In this document: piece by piece, positions 33,726-42,146 of the stretch
Layout: every line of letters begins with the position of its first letter
Position numbering within the stretch: position 1 is the stretch's first letter
Made by a program: the position numbers and the translations under genes
Notes under the pieces: generated by a model
Database searches by the model: none
Told to the model about the DNA's origin: nothing
The model's input: only the letters and a program-made list of their open reading frames with translations
Assembly (NCBI RefSeq): GCF_005517195.1
Contig: NZ_CP040244.1
Coordinates: 1,630,001 to 1,694,000 of the forward strand
Length of the DNA: 64,000 nt
Reading direction: 5' to 3'
Source: Streptomyces vilmorinianum
Lineage (GTDB): Bacteria > Actinomycetota > Actinomycetes > Streptomycetales > Streptomycetaceae

Positions 33726-34616
33726 TTACGGGCGGACGAACTGCGGACCCATGGGCGGCAGCCGGAAGTTCGGGTCCGGTGCGGGCGCGGCGGCCGCGGC
33801 TGGCTGGGGATAGCCGTACGCGGGCTGCGCGGGCGCGGCCGGCTGCGGATAGCCGTAGGCCGGTACGGGCGCCGGGGGAGCGGTCGGCTGGGGCGGGACA
33901 GGGACAGGGACCGGTACGGGGCCGGGGGCGGCCACAGGAGGGTGGACGACCGTCGCGTCGAGGTCCGGGGCCGGGTCCGCGGTGACGTCCGTGGAACCGC
34001 TCCCGCTCCCGTCCGTACCGCCGTCGCCGTCCCCGTCCGTACCGCCGTCGCCGTCCCCGTCCGTGCCCTCGTCCACCGAGATCCCGAAGTCGGTCGCGAG
34101 GCCGATGAGCCCGGTCGGATAGCCCTGCCCCACCGCGCGGAACTTCCAGCCCTCCCCACGCCGGTACAGCTCGCCGCAGATGACCGCCGTCTCCTCGCCC
34201 GTCTCCGCCGTCACGTCGAACAGGGCCAGCGGCTCCTGGTCCGCCGCACCCGCGTCGTACAGCAGGATCCGCAGGTCGGAGACGGACCGGAAGGTGCCGC
34301 CGTCCGAGGAGGCCGCGATCACCACCTGGTCGACCGACGGGTCGAGCCCGCCGAGATCGGCCTCGACCGTGTCGGTCAGGCCCTCCGCCACCCGCTTCTT
34401 CGGCAGCCGGCGCACCAGACCGGAGGGGTGGCGCGGCTGGTTGTAGAAGACGAAGTCCTCGTCGGAGCGCACGCGCCCGTCGGCGCCGAGCAGCAGCGCC
34501 GAGGCGTCCACGTCGGGGACCCCGGGGCCCGGGGTCCAGCGAAGCACGGCCCGTACGGCCGCGGTGTCGAGAGGGACGTTGGAGCCCTTCAGCATCGCGT
34601 GCGTCATGACCGTCAT
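33726..34616 (-). CDS. TerD-domain protein with Gly-Asp repeat and Pro-rich tail
   Basis: The first ~180 residues are a divergent TerD domain: MLKGSNVPLDTA near the start, VDASALLLGADG and the C-terminal [20 protein letters not shown]. Next comes a Gly-Asp/Thr-Asp repeat (about 185-212, units GTDGDGDG), then a Pro/Ala-rich tail with YGYPQPAAPAQP repeats. The ATG at 34616 follows GGGAGG by 4 nt. It converges on the TerA-like gene and is divergent from the lyase-like gene. The acidic repeat may bind calcium, like the TerD fold itself. Confidence 0.9.
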   Translation of the reverse strand: MTVMTHAMLKGSNVPLDTAAVRAVLRWTPGPGVPDVDASALLLGADGRVRSDEDFVFYNQPRHPSGLVRRLPKKRVAEGLTDTVEADLGGLDPSVDQVVIAASSDGGTFRSVSDLRILLYDAGAADQEPLALFDVTAETGEETAVICGELYRRGEGWKFRAVGQGYPTGLIGLATDFGISVDEGTDGDGDGGTDGDGDGGTDGSGSGSTDVTADPAPDLDATVVHPPVAAPGPVPVPVPVPPQPTAPPAPVPAYGYPQPAAPAQPAYGYPQPAAAAAPAPDPNFRLPPMGPQFVRP

Positions 34617-34815
34617 CCTGCCTCCCCGGCCGACCGGGGGACAACGCGGGGGCCGTACCGACGTGGCGTGATGTACCCGGAGGGGTGCGCGGCATGCGAC
34701 GGATGCGGACGAGTTACCTGGATTTCATACACGAAGGGAACTGAGGACACCCGCACCTACGTACTATTACCGGCCACATGTCGTCAGGGCCCGCAGAGGC
34801 AGTCGGGGGAGTTAC

Positions 34816-36003
34816 ATGCGTCATTTCGGGCACATCCCGTCCGCCACGCGGGCCGGGCTGTTCCACCAGGAGCCGGCCGAGTTCACGGCCGACTCGCCGG
34901 CGAGCACGCTCGCCGTGGCCCTGGGGGCCACCCTCTACAGCCCGGCCACCCGGCCGCGGCTCGCCGACGACGTGCGCAAACAGGCCGCACGCGGAGTCGT
35001 CTCCATGGTGCTGTGCCTGGAGGACTCCATCGCCGACGCCGATGTGGAGGCCGCCGAGGTCAACCTCGTCCGTCAGTTCGCCGACCTCGCGGCGGGCGAG
35101 ACCGGCGCCGACGGGAAGACCCCCCAGGATGTGCCCCTGCTCTTCATCCGGGTCCGTGAGCCCCGCCAGATCACCGATCTGACCGCGCGGCTCGGCGACA
35201 CCGTCCGTCTGCTGTCCGGCTTCGTCCTGCCGAAGTTCACCGAGACCCGCGGACGCGCCTTCCTGGAGGCGCTCAGCGTCGCCGAGAAGGCCTGCGGACG
35301 GCGACTTTTCGCCATGCCCGTCCTCGAGTCGCCCGAGCTGCTGCACCTGGAGACCCGCGCCGAGACCCTCGCCGGCATCGCCGCGATCGTCGACAAGTAC
35401 CGCGAGCGGGTCCTCGCCCTGCGCCTCGGCGTCACCGACTTCTGCTCCGCGTACGGACTGCGCCGACCGCCGGACATGACGGCCTACGACGTCCAGCTCG
35501 TCGCCCATGTCATCGCGGACGTCGTCAACGTCCTCGGCCGCTCCGACGGCACCGGCTTCACCATCACCGGACCCGTCTGGGAGTACTTCCGGCTCGGCGA
35601 GCGCATGTTCAAGCCCCAGCTGCGCCGCAGCCCCTTCCTGGAGGGCCGCGCGGAGGACCTGCGCACCGCGCTCATCGAGCACGACCTCGACGGGCTGCTG
35701 CGCGAGATCGAACTCGACCGGGCCAACGGCCTGCTCGGCAAGACCTGCATCCACCCCACCCATGTGGTGCCGGTGCACGCGCTCTCCGTGGTCAGCCACG
35801 AGGAGTACAGCGACGCCCAGGACATCCTGCGGCCCGAGCGCGGCGGGGGCGGAGTCATGCGCTCCGCCTACACGAACAAGATGAACGAGGTGAAGCCGCA
35901 TCGCGCGTGGGCCGAGCGGACCCTGCTGCGCGCCGAGGTCTTCGGCGTCGCCAAGGAGGACGTCGGCTTCGTCGATCTGCTCACCGCCGGACTGGCCGGC
36001 TGA
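34816..36003 (+). CDS. HpcH/HpaI-like aldolase or citrate-lyase-like protein of the Ter biosynthetic module
   Basis: The 395-residue TIM-barrel protein has catalytic Arg/Glu/Asp segments of the citrate lyase beta-like group: LGATLYSPATRPRLADD, SMVLCLEDSIADADV and ESPELLHLETRAETLAGIAA, followed by LALRLGVTDFCSAYGLR. In Ter gene neighbourhoods an HpcH-like lyase travels with phosphoribosyltransferases and a HAD phosphatase and is predicted to help make a nucleoside-like metabolite. The ATG is at 34816 after GGGGGAG. The next gene starts 7 bp after its stop. The C-C bond cleaved or formed is unknown. Confidence 0.88.
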   Translation: MRHFGHIPSATRAGLFHQEPAEFTADSPASTLAVALGATLYSPATRPRLADDVRKQAARGVVSMVLCLEDSIADADVEAAEVNLVRQFADLAAGETGADGKTPQDVPLLFIRVREPRQITDLTARLGDTVRLLSGFVLPKFTETRGRAFLEALSVAEKACGRRLFAMPVLESPELLHLETRAETLAGIAAIVDKYRERVLALRLGVTDFCSAYGLRRPPDMTAYDVQLVAHVIADVVNVLGRSDGTGFTITGPVWEYFRLGERMFKPQLRRSPFLEGRAEDLRTALIEHDLDGLLREIELDRANGLLGKTCIHPTHVVPVHALSVVSHEEYSDAQDILRPERGGGGVMRSAYTNKMNEVKPHRAWAERTLLRAEVFGVAKEDVGFVDLLTAGLAG

Positions 36004-36009
36004 CGGAAG

Positions 36010-38562
36010 GTGAATCGGGACGTGGTGTGGTCGGGAACCTGGGTCGCGGAGCGACTGGGCGTCGAACTGATCGGCGACGAGAAGCTACCGGGCCTGCTGG
36101 GCCTCGCACTGCGCCGCAACCCCAAGCGCGCGCATCTGCTGGTCTCCCAGGTGCTGGGCAAGCACGTACCGCAGCGCCCGAGCGTCGTCTACGGCTCCGG
36201 CTTCGCCCTGGGCCTGCGCGTACGGGACCTCCTCGGGCGCGCGGAGACCGCCCGCAGCGTGGTCCTCGGCTACGCGGAGACGGCCACCGGCCTCGGCCAC
36301 TCGGTCGCCGACGGGATGGGCTTCGCGCCCTATCTGCACTCCACGCGGCGGCCCGTCGACGGGGTCGCGAGCGCGGGCGGCTTCGAGGAGTCCCACTCGC
36401 ACGCCACCTCGCACCTGCTGCTCCCCGAGGACCCCAAGCTGCTCGCCGGGGACGGCCCGCTGGTCCTCGTCGACGACGAGTTCTCCACCGGCAACACCGT
36501 CCTCAACACCATCCGGGACCTGCACGAGCGCTACCCGCGTGAGCGGTACGTGATCGTCGCGCTGGTCGACATGCGCTCGGCGGCCGATCTGGGCCGGCTG
36601 GAGAGCTTCGCCCGGGAGATCGGCGCCCGCATCGACCTGGTGGCCGGTGCGGCCGGCACCGTACGGCTGCCCGACGGCGTCCTGGAGAAGGGCCAGGCGC
36701 TCGTCGCCGCGCACGAGACCGCCCCGGTCCCGCCGCCCCGGGCGCCCCGGTCGACCCGGACCGTGCCCGTACGGGTCGAGCTCGGCTGGCCGGCGGCCGT
36801 TCCGGACGGCGGGCGCCACGGCTTCACCGCGCCGCACGCCGTGGCCCTCGCCGACGTCCTGCCGGCCATGACCGAGCGCCTGGCCACGGCCCTCGGCGGT
36901 GCGCGGCGCGTCCTGGTCCTCGGCTTCGAGGAGCTGATGTACGCGCCGCTGCGGCTCGCCGTCGCGCTGGAGCGGGCGGGGCACGACGTCTCGTACTCCA
37001 CCACGACCCGCTCGCCCGTCCTCGCCGTCGACGACCCGGGCTACGCCATACGCACCCGGCTCGTCTTCCCCGCCCACGACGCGCCCGCCGACGGACCCGG
37101 CGAGCGGTACGCCTACAACGTCGCCGGAGGCGGCTTCGACGCGGTCGTCGCCGTCGTCGACTCCGTCGCCGACACCCCCGAACTGCACGCCCCCGACGGC
37201 CTGCTGGCCCAGCTCGCGGCGCACATCCCGCACGTGCTGCTCGCCGTCGTCCCGTCGTACGTCCCTTCGCACACCCCGTCGTACGTCCCTTCGTCCGTCC
37301 CTTCGCACACCCCGTCGTACGGCCCTTCGTCCGTCCCCTCGTACGTCCCGTCGTACGGCCCTTCGTCCGTACCCGCTCCCGCCACCGAAGCTCCCGAAAG
37401 GAGCTCCATGCTGCCCGAGCCCCTCCGCGGCCCCGCCTTCTCCTCGTACGCGCCCGAGGAGGTCGGCTGGCTGCTCCAGGACCTCTCGGACGTCGAGCTG
37501 GAGGCCCCGACCGAGGAGCGCGAGGAGGCGATCCAGAGCGGCGGCGCCCACTACGCCGAGTCGCTGCCGGTCGAGTACCAGCCCAGCGACCGGTACCAGG
37601 AGCTGTTCCACGCCGCCCTGGAGACCTCCGCCGCGCGGATCGCCCGCGCCGTCGGCACCGTCACCGAGACCGTGCTCGCCGAGCGGTCCGGCCGGGGCAG
37701 CGGACGGCCCGTGCTCGTCTCGCTCGCCCGCGCCGGCACGCCCGTCGGCGTCCTCATGCGCCGCTGGGCGCAGGCCCGCCACGGCCTCGACCTGCCCCAC
37801 TACGCCGTCTCCATCGTCCGCGGCCGCGGTATCGACGCCAACGCGCTGCGCTGGCTCGCCGCCCACCACGACCCGGCCGACGTCGTCTTCGTCGACGGCT
37901 GGACCGGAAAGGGCGCCATCACCCGCGAACTGGCCGAGGCGCTCAGGGAGTTCGACGGCTTCGACCCGGAGATCGCGGTCCTCGCCGACCCCGGCTCGTG
38001 CGTCCGCACCTATGGCACCCGCGAGGACTTCCTCATCCCCTCCGCCTGCCTCAACTCCACCGTCTCCGGCCTGATATCGCGTACGGTCCTGCGCGCCGAC
38101 CTCGTCGGACCCGACGACTTCCACGGCGGCAAGTTCTACCGCGAGCTGGCCGGCGCCGATGTCTCGGGCGTCTTCCTCGACGCCGTGGCGGCCCGCTTCG
38201 ACGAGGTCGCCGAGGCCGTCGACACCGACGTCAAGGAGCTTCTGAGCGCCGACCGCACCCCCACCTGGGAGGGCTGGGCGGCCGTCGAGCGGATCAGCGA
38301 GGAGTACGGCATCCACGACGTCAACCTGGTCAAGCCCGGCGTCGGCGAGACCACCCGGGTCCTGCTGCGCCGCGTCCCCTGGAAGATCCTCGCCCAGCGC
38401 GGCGCGGGCGCCGACCTCGCCCACGTACGCCTGCTCGCCGAACAGCGCGGCGTGCCCGTCGAGGAGGTCGACGGACTCCCGTACACCTGCGTGGGACTGA
38501 TCCACCCCCAGTACACGAGAGGCGCCACAGGCGCCGACGGCAAGGCGGTGGTCTCCCAGTGA
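36010..38562 (+). CDS. Fused phosphoribosyltransferase: PRTase_2 + TRSP + StiP-type PRTase_1 + PELOTA-like
   Basis: The 850-residue protein joins parts that are often separate. Residues 1-225 are a phosphoribosyltransferase with PRPP loop LVLVDDEFSTGNTVLNT (about 152-164). About 250-410 match the TRSP region. 414-457 are a VPSYVPSHTPSY-type repeat linker. 458-745 form the second, StiP-type PRTase module (LVSLARAGTPVGVLMRRW, VVFVDGWTGKGAITREL). About 765-840 resemble a PELOTA RNA-binding domain. It is downstream of the lyase and overlaps the HAD gene (GTGA). I infer it transfers ribose-phosphate in the Ter metabolite pathway. The start may be GTG 36010, 36022 or 36025. Confidence 0.87.
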   Translation: MNRDVVWSGTWVAERLGVELIGDEKLPGLLGLALRRNPKRAHLLVSQVLGKHVPQRPSVVYGSGFALGLRVRDLLGRAETARSVVLGYAETATGLGHSVADGMGFAPYLHSTRRPVDGVASAGGFEESHSHATSHLLLPEDPKLLAGDGPLVLVDDEFSTGNTVLNTIRDLHERYPRERYVIVALVDMRSAADLGRLESFAREIGARIDLVAGAAGTVRLPDGVLEKGQALVAAHETAPVPPPRAPRSTRTVPVRVELGWPAAVPDGGRHGFTAPHAVALADVLPAMTERLATALGGARRVLVLGFEELMYAPLRLAVALERAGHDVSYSTTTRSPVLAVDDPGYAIRTRLVFPAHDAPADGPGERYAYNVAGGGFDAVVAVVDSVADTPELHAPDGLLAQLAAHIPHVLLAVVPSYVPSHTPSYVPSSVPSHTPSYGPSSVPSYVPSYGPSSVPAPATEAPERSSMLPEPLRGPAFSSYAPEEVGWLLQDLSDVELEAPTEEREEAIQSGGAHYAESLPVEYQPSDRYQELFHAALETSAARIARAVGTVTETVLAERSGRGSGRPVLVSLARAGTPVGVLMRRWAQARHGLDLPHYAVSIVRGRGIDANALRWLAAHHDPADVVFVDGWTGKGAITRELAEALREFDGFDPEIAVLADPGSCVRTYGTREDFLIPSACLNSTVSGLISRTVLRADLVGPDDFHGGKFYRELAGADVSGVFLDAVAARFDEVAEAVDTDVKELLSADRTPTWEGWAAVERISEEYGIHDVNLVKPGVGETTRVLLRRVPWKILAQRGAGADLAHVRLLAEQRGVPVEEVDGLPYTCVGLIHPQYTRGATGADGKAVVSQ
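37250..37380 (+). repeat. Tandem Pro-Ser-Tyr-Val coding repeat (interdomain linker)
   Basis: Short units such as CCGTCGTACGTCCCTTCG and TCGCACACCCCGTCGTACGG repeat in phase seven or more times. They encode VPSYVPSHTPSY and PSSVPSYGP type motifs between the two phosphoribosyltransferase halves. The repeats use a restricted set of codons, pointing to recent expansion. Confidence 0.85.
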
Positions 38563-39437
38563 GTACCGCTCCCGTCGTGATGGTCGCCAGCGACCTCGAC
38601 CGTACGCTGATCTACTCCTCGGCCGCCCTCGCGCTCGGCATGCCCGACGCGCAGGCGCCCCGGCTGCTCAGCATCGAGGTGCACGAGTCCAAGCCGCTGT
38701 CGTACATGACCGAGGACGCGGCCGTGCTCCTGGAGGAGCTCGCCGCCGAAGCCGTCTTCGTCCCCACCACCACCCGCACCCGCAAGCAGTACCAGCGCAT
38801 CCAACTCCCCGGCCCCGTACCGAAGTACGCGATCTGCGCCAACGGCGGGCACCTCCTCGTCGACGGTGTCGCCGACCGCGACTGGCACGAGGCGGTCGTG
38901 CGCCGGCTCGCCGAGGAGTGCGCGCCGCTCGCCGAGATCCGCGCGTACTTCACCGCCACCACCGACCTGTCCTGGGTGCGCAAGCACCGGGTCGCCGAGG
39001 ACCTCTTCGCGTACCTCGTCGTGGATCGGGAGCGGCTGCCGGAGGAGTGGCTGAAGCGGTTCGGCGAGTGGGCCGAGGACCGCGGCTGGGCGGTCTCGCT
39101 CCAGGGCCGCAAGGTGTACGCCGTGCCCAAGCCGCTCACCAAGAGCGCGGCCATGCGGGAGGTCGCCCGCCGCTGCGGCGCCACCCTCACCCTGGCCGCA
39201 GGGGACTCGCTCCTCGACGCCGACCTGCTGCTCGCCGCCGACCGCGCCTGGCGCCCGGGCCACGGCGAACTCGCCGACACGGCCTGGACCGCCCCGCACC
39301 TCGACGTGCTCGCCGAGCGGGGCGTGGCGGCGGGCGAGGAGATCCTGCGCCGCTTCCGCGCGGCGGTGGCCGAGCACCGCTCGACCCTGCCCGCGCAGCT
39401 CAACGGTTCCCCCGCCGCGCTGCCCGACCCGGCCTGA
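38559..39437 (+). CDS. HAD-superfamily hydrolase of the Ter biosynthetic module
   Basis: The 292-residue cytoplasmic protein has the HAD nucleophile motif VASDLDRTLIYSS (Asp12, Asp14). Motif III and IV elements are KPLTKSAAMREVA and LAAGDSLLDADLLLAADRA. The cap in between (about 65-190) is of the type C2, as in Ter-linked phosphatases. It begins at a GTG overlapping the fusion gene stop by 4 bp, so it is co-translated. It likely removes a phosphate from the product of the phosphoribosyltransferases, by inference. Confidence 0.9.
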   Translation: MSTAPVVMVASDLDRTLIYSSAALALGMPDAQAPRLLSIEVHESKPLSYMTEDAAVLLEELAAEAVFVPTTTRTRKQYQRIQLPGPVPKYAICANGGHLLVDGVADRDWHEAVVRRLAEECAPLAEIRAYFTATTDLSWVRKHRVAEDLFAYLVVDRERLPEEWLKRFGEWAEDRGWAVSLQGRKVYAVPKPLTKSAAMREVARRCGATLTLAAGDSLLDADLLLAADRAWRPGHGELADTAWTAPHLDVLAERGVAAGEEILRRFRAAVAEHRSTLPAQLNGSPAALPDPA

Positions 39438-39507
39438 GGACACCTGACCCGCACGGGGCGACGGGCGGTGGGGTGCGCCGACCGGCGTGACGGATCATGA
39501 GCAAACT

Positions 39508-39549
39508 CGGCTGGGGCTGGGGCTGGGGCTGGGGCTGGGGCTGGGGCCG
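39508..39549 (+). repeat. GGGGCT hexanucleotide tandem repeat
   Basis: The unit GGGGCT is repeated about seven times in a row, downstream of the HAD gene and upstream of the convergent FmdB gene. G4 runs every 6 nt could form a G-quadruplex on the plus strand. It sits in a 216-bp gap with no other feature. Confidence 0.85.
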
Positions 39550-39653
39550 GGACGCCGGGGAGGTTGCTCGCCCGGGACTCCACCCCACCGCTCTCCCCGG
39601 GCGAGGGCTACAGCCGACGGGTCCTCGCGATCCTGCGCTGCCTGGGCAGCTGA

Positions 39654-39881
39654 TCAGCCGCAGCAGCCTCCGCCGCAGCAGCCGCCTCCGCCTCCGCCTC
39701 CGGAGGGGGCAGGGCCGCCGCCCGTCGCCGTCGCCGTACCGCCCACGGCGACGGCCGAGAGCAGCTTGACGGTGTCGTCGTGCCCGGCGGGGCAGGCGGC
39801 GGGGTCGGAGGACTCGGCCATGGGACGGCTGAGTTCGAAGGTGTCGCCGCAGGTGCGGCAGCGGTACTCGTAACGAGGCAT
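39654..39881 (-). CDS. FmdB-family zinc ribbon protein with Gly-Cys tail
   Basis: The 75-residue protein starts MPRYEYRCRTCGDTFELSRP with the CxxC knuckle; a second pair is C..GH in PAACPAGHDD. These are putative regulatory or metal-binding proteins of unknown role. The tail (about 55-75) is glycine rich and ends in CCGGGCCG, which gives four extra cysteines. That tail is unusual and may bind a metal. It follows the SpoIIE-type phosphatase in direction, 26 bp after that gene ends on the minus strand. Confidence 0.88.
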   Translation of the reverse strand: MPRYEYRCRTCGDTFELSRPMAESSDPAACPAGHDDTVKLLSAVAVGGTATATGGGPAPSGGGGGGGCCGGGCCG

Positions 39882-39907
39882 ACGGACAGGCTAGCGGGCG
39901 ACCTCGG

Positions 39908-41740
39908 TCATCGGGCGAGCGTCTGCTCGGCCCAGATCGTCTTGCCGGTCCCCGTGTGCCGCGTGCCCCAGCGGTGGGTGAGCTGGGCGATCAGGAGCAG
40001 ACCGCGGCCGCCCTCGTCGAAGACCCGCGCGCGGCGCAGATGCGGCGAGGTGGAGTTGCCGTCGGACACCTCGCAGATGAGGCTGCTGTCGTGGATGAGC
40101 CGGAGCTGGATGGGCGCGGCCCCGTAGCGGATGGCGTTGGTGACCAGCTCGCTGACGACCAGTTCGGTGACGAAGGCGACCTCGTCGCCGAGTTCCCACG
40201 CGGCGAGGCGTTCGGCGGCCAGCTTCCGGGCGTCGGCGACGACGGACGGGTCCGCGGCGAGATCCCAGACACCCACCTTGTCGGCGCGCAGGGCGCTGGT
40301 CCGGGCCAGGAGCAGCGCGACGTCGTCGGCGGGACGCTCGGGCTCGGGGAGCAGGGTTTCGATGACATGGTCGCAGCTCGCCTCCAGCGCGTCCGCGGGG
40401 GAGGGCTCGGAGGGGGCGGTCAGGATGTGGCGCAGCTCCTCGATGCCGGCGCCGGCGTCGCGCCGCCGGGCCGTGACCAGACCGTCCGAGTACAGGGCGA
40501 GCAGGCTGCCCTCGGGCAGTTCCAGCTCGGTGGCCTCGAACGGCAGGCCGCCGACGCCGAGGACCGGGCCGGGCGTGATCGCGGGCACGTCGGCCGTACC
40601 GTCCGGCAGGACGACGACGGGCGGCGGATGGCCGGCACTCGCGGCCGTGCACACCCGGGCGACCGGGTCGTACACCGCGTACAGGCAGGTGGCGCCGGTC
40701 TCGCCTCCGCCCCCGCCTCCGCTTCCGCCCCCGCCTCCGTGTCCACCTGTGCCGGCCACGTCGTCGTCCTCGTCCTCGCTCGCGAGGCGGATGACCAGGT
40801 CGTCGAGGTGGGCCAGCAGCTCGTCGGGCGGCAGGTCGACATCGGCGAGGGTCCGTACCGCCGTACGCAGCCGCCCCATGGTCGCCGAGGCGTGGATCCC
40901 GTGGCCGACGACATCGCCGACGACCAGGGCGACCCGCGCGCCGGAGAGCGGGATCACGTCGAACCAGTCGCCGCCGACACCGGCCCGCGAGCCGGCCGGC
41001 AGGTACCGGGTCGCGACCGTCACGGCCGCCTGCCGGGTGCGCCCGTGCGGCAGCAGGCTCTCCTGGAGGACCAGGGCGGTGGAGCGCTCGTGGGTGTAGC
41101 GGCGCGCGTTGTCGACACACACGGCGGCGCGGCCGGCCAGCTCGCGTCCCAGTGTGACGTCGTCCTCCGTGAACGCGTCGGGGCGGGAGCGGAACAGGAC
41201 GGCGACGCCGAGCGTGGTGCCCCGGGCGATCAGCGGTACCGCCATCATGGAGCTGGGCTCCTTGGCGCGCGCCATCTCTCCGCGGGCCGGAACGGCGTGC
41301 GTCCACCGGTCGAAGTCCGGCTCACCGCTGCCGCTCAGCACCGCCTGCCCGGAGCGCAGTGCGCGGGCGGGCGGGGAGAAGGGCGGGTACGTGTCGGTCG
41401 AGCCGAGGCCGACGACGGCCTCCGGGGTGCCCTCGGACGTCGAGGACGTCGACAGGTGCGCGGCCCGGCGCAGTACCACCGTGGCGTCCGGCGGACCGGC
41501 CGCGGGTTCCTCGCCGCGCAGTACTTCGTCGAGCAGGTCCACGCTGGTGAACTCCGCGAGCATCGGCACGACCAACCGGGCCAGCTCCTCGGCCGTGCGG
41601 GTCACGTCCAGGGTCGTACCGATCGAGACCGCCGCCTGGTCGAGTACGGCCAGGCGCTGCCGTGCCCAGTGCTGCTCGCTGCTGTCGAACGCGGAGAGGG
41701 CGACCGCGCAGAGCTTTCCGTCCCCTCCCGGACCGGCCAC
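39908..41740 (-). CDS. GAF-SpoIIE phosphatase-HATPase regulator (C-terminal part of a frameshifted PAS protein)
   Basis: The 610-residue frame has a GAF domain (about 30-200), a PP2C/SpoIIE Ser phosphatase (about 215-430, with GVGGDWFDVIPL, VVGDVVGHGI and SAGHPPP) and an RsbW-like ATPase domain (about 470-605, with ELVTNAIRYG and DEGGRGLLLI). A Gly-rich insert lies near 330-350. Such proteins control anti-sigma/anti-anti-sigma switches and often sense light, oxygen or ligands. The GTG at 41740 is only the first start in this frame. The PAS domain directly upstream is in another frame, so the intact gene probably begins near 42120. Confidence 0.88.
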   Translation of the reverse strand: MAGPGGDGKLCAVALSAFDSSEQHWARQRLAVLDQAAVSIGTTLDVTRTAEELARLVVPMLAEFTSVDLLDEVLRGEEPAAGPPDATVVLRRAAHLSTSSTSEGTPEAVVGLGSTDTYPPFSPPARALRSGQAVLSGSGEPDFDRWTHAVPARGEMARAKEPSSMMAVPLIARGTTLGVAVLFRSRPDAFTEDDVTLGRELAGRAAVCVDNARRYTHERSTALVLQESLLPHGRTRQAAVTVATRYLPAGSRAGVGGDWFDVIPLSGARVALVVGDVVGHGIHASATMGRLRTAVRTLADVDLPPDELLAHLDDLVIRLASEDEDDDVAGTGGHGGGGGSGGGGGGETGATCLYAVYDPVARVCTAASAGHPPPVVVLPDGTADVPAITPGPVLGVGGLPFEATELELPEGSLLALYSDGLVTARRRDAGAGIEELRHILTAPSEPSPADALEASCDHVIETLLPEPERPADDVALLLARTSALRADKVGVWDLAADPSVVADARKLAAERLAAWELGDEVAFVTELVVSELVTNAIRYGAAPIQLRLIHDSSLICEVSDGNSTSPHLRRARVFDEGGRGLLLIAQLTHRWGTRHTGTGKTIWAEQTLAR

Positions 41741-42120
41741 ATCTCCCGGTTCCAGGCGTGCTCGCGGATCCCGGAGGGCGCCCGCGTGTAACTCTCGTAA
41801 TGCACCGGCCGGCCGGTCTCGGCCACCTCCCGCAGCGAGCGCAGGACGCCCAGGCTGGTCACGTCCTCCGGCACGGTGTCCAGGTAGAACCGCCCCCGCA
41901 GCGCCTCTTCCGGCAGCCCCATCACCTGGCTCGCGGTGTCGTTGAGCCGCAGGTAGCGCTGCTCGAGGTCGAACAGGGACATCGAGACCGAGGCCTGTCG
42001 GAACGCCGACACCACCAGCTCGCGCTCGTCCTCACCCTCGCGCCCAGGTTCGCGCTGAGGTCGCGTGCAACCAGCCTGACGCTTTCCCGCGACCCGCTCA
42101 ACCGGGCGGGTCCTGGGCAC
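41722..42120 (-). pseudogene. PAS-domain N-terminus of the SpoIIE-type protein, out of frame
   Basis: This segment encodes a PAS domain: VVSAFRQASVSMSLFDLEQ, YLRLNDTASQVMGLP and HAWNREMWPVRE. The frame then continues into nonsense, while the frame shifted by one resumes homology with DGKLCAVALSAFD of the GAF-phosphatase frame. A missing base in the G-run at 41722-41725 (GGGG on the minus strand) explains it. Either the gene is broken, or the sequence carries an error. Confidence 0.8.
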
Positions 42121-42146
42121 CCGGCGGCCCGGGCACCTAGCGCTCC

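Noticed and set aside
37550..38100. Reading the StiP part as a cysteine protease
   Set aside because: The domain has PRPP-loop-like features and no clear Cys-His protease pair, so a phosphoribosyltransferase fold is more likely.
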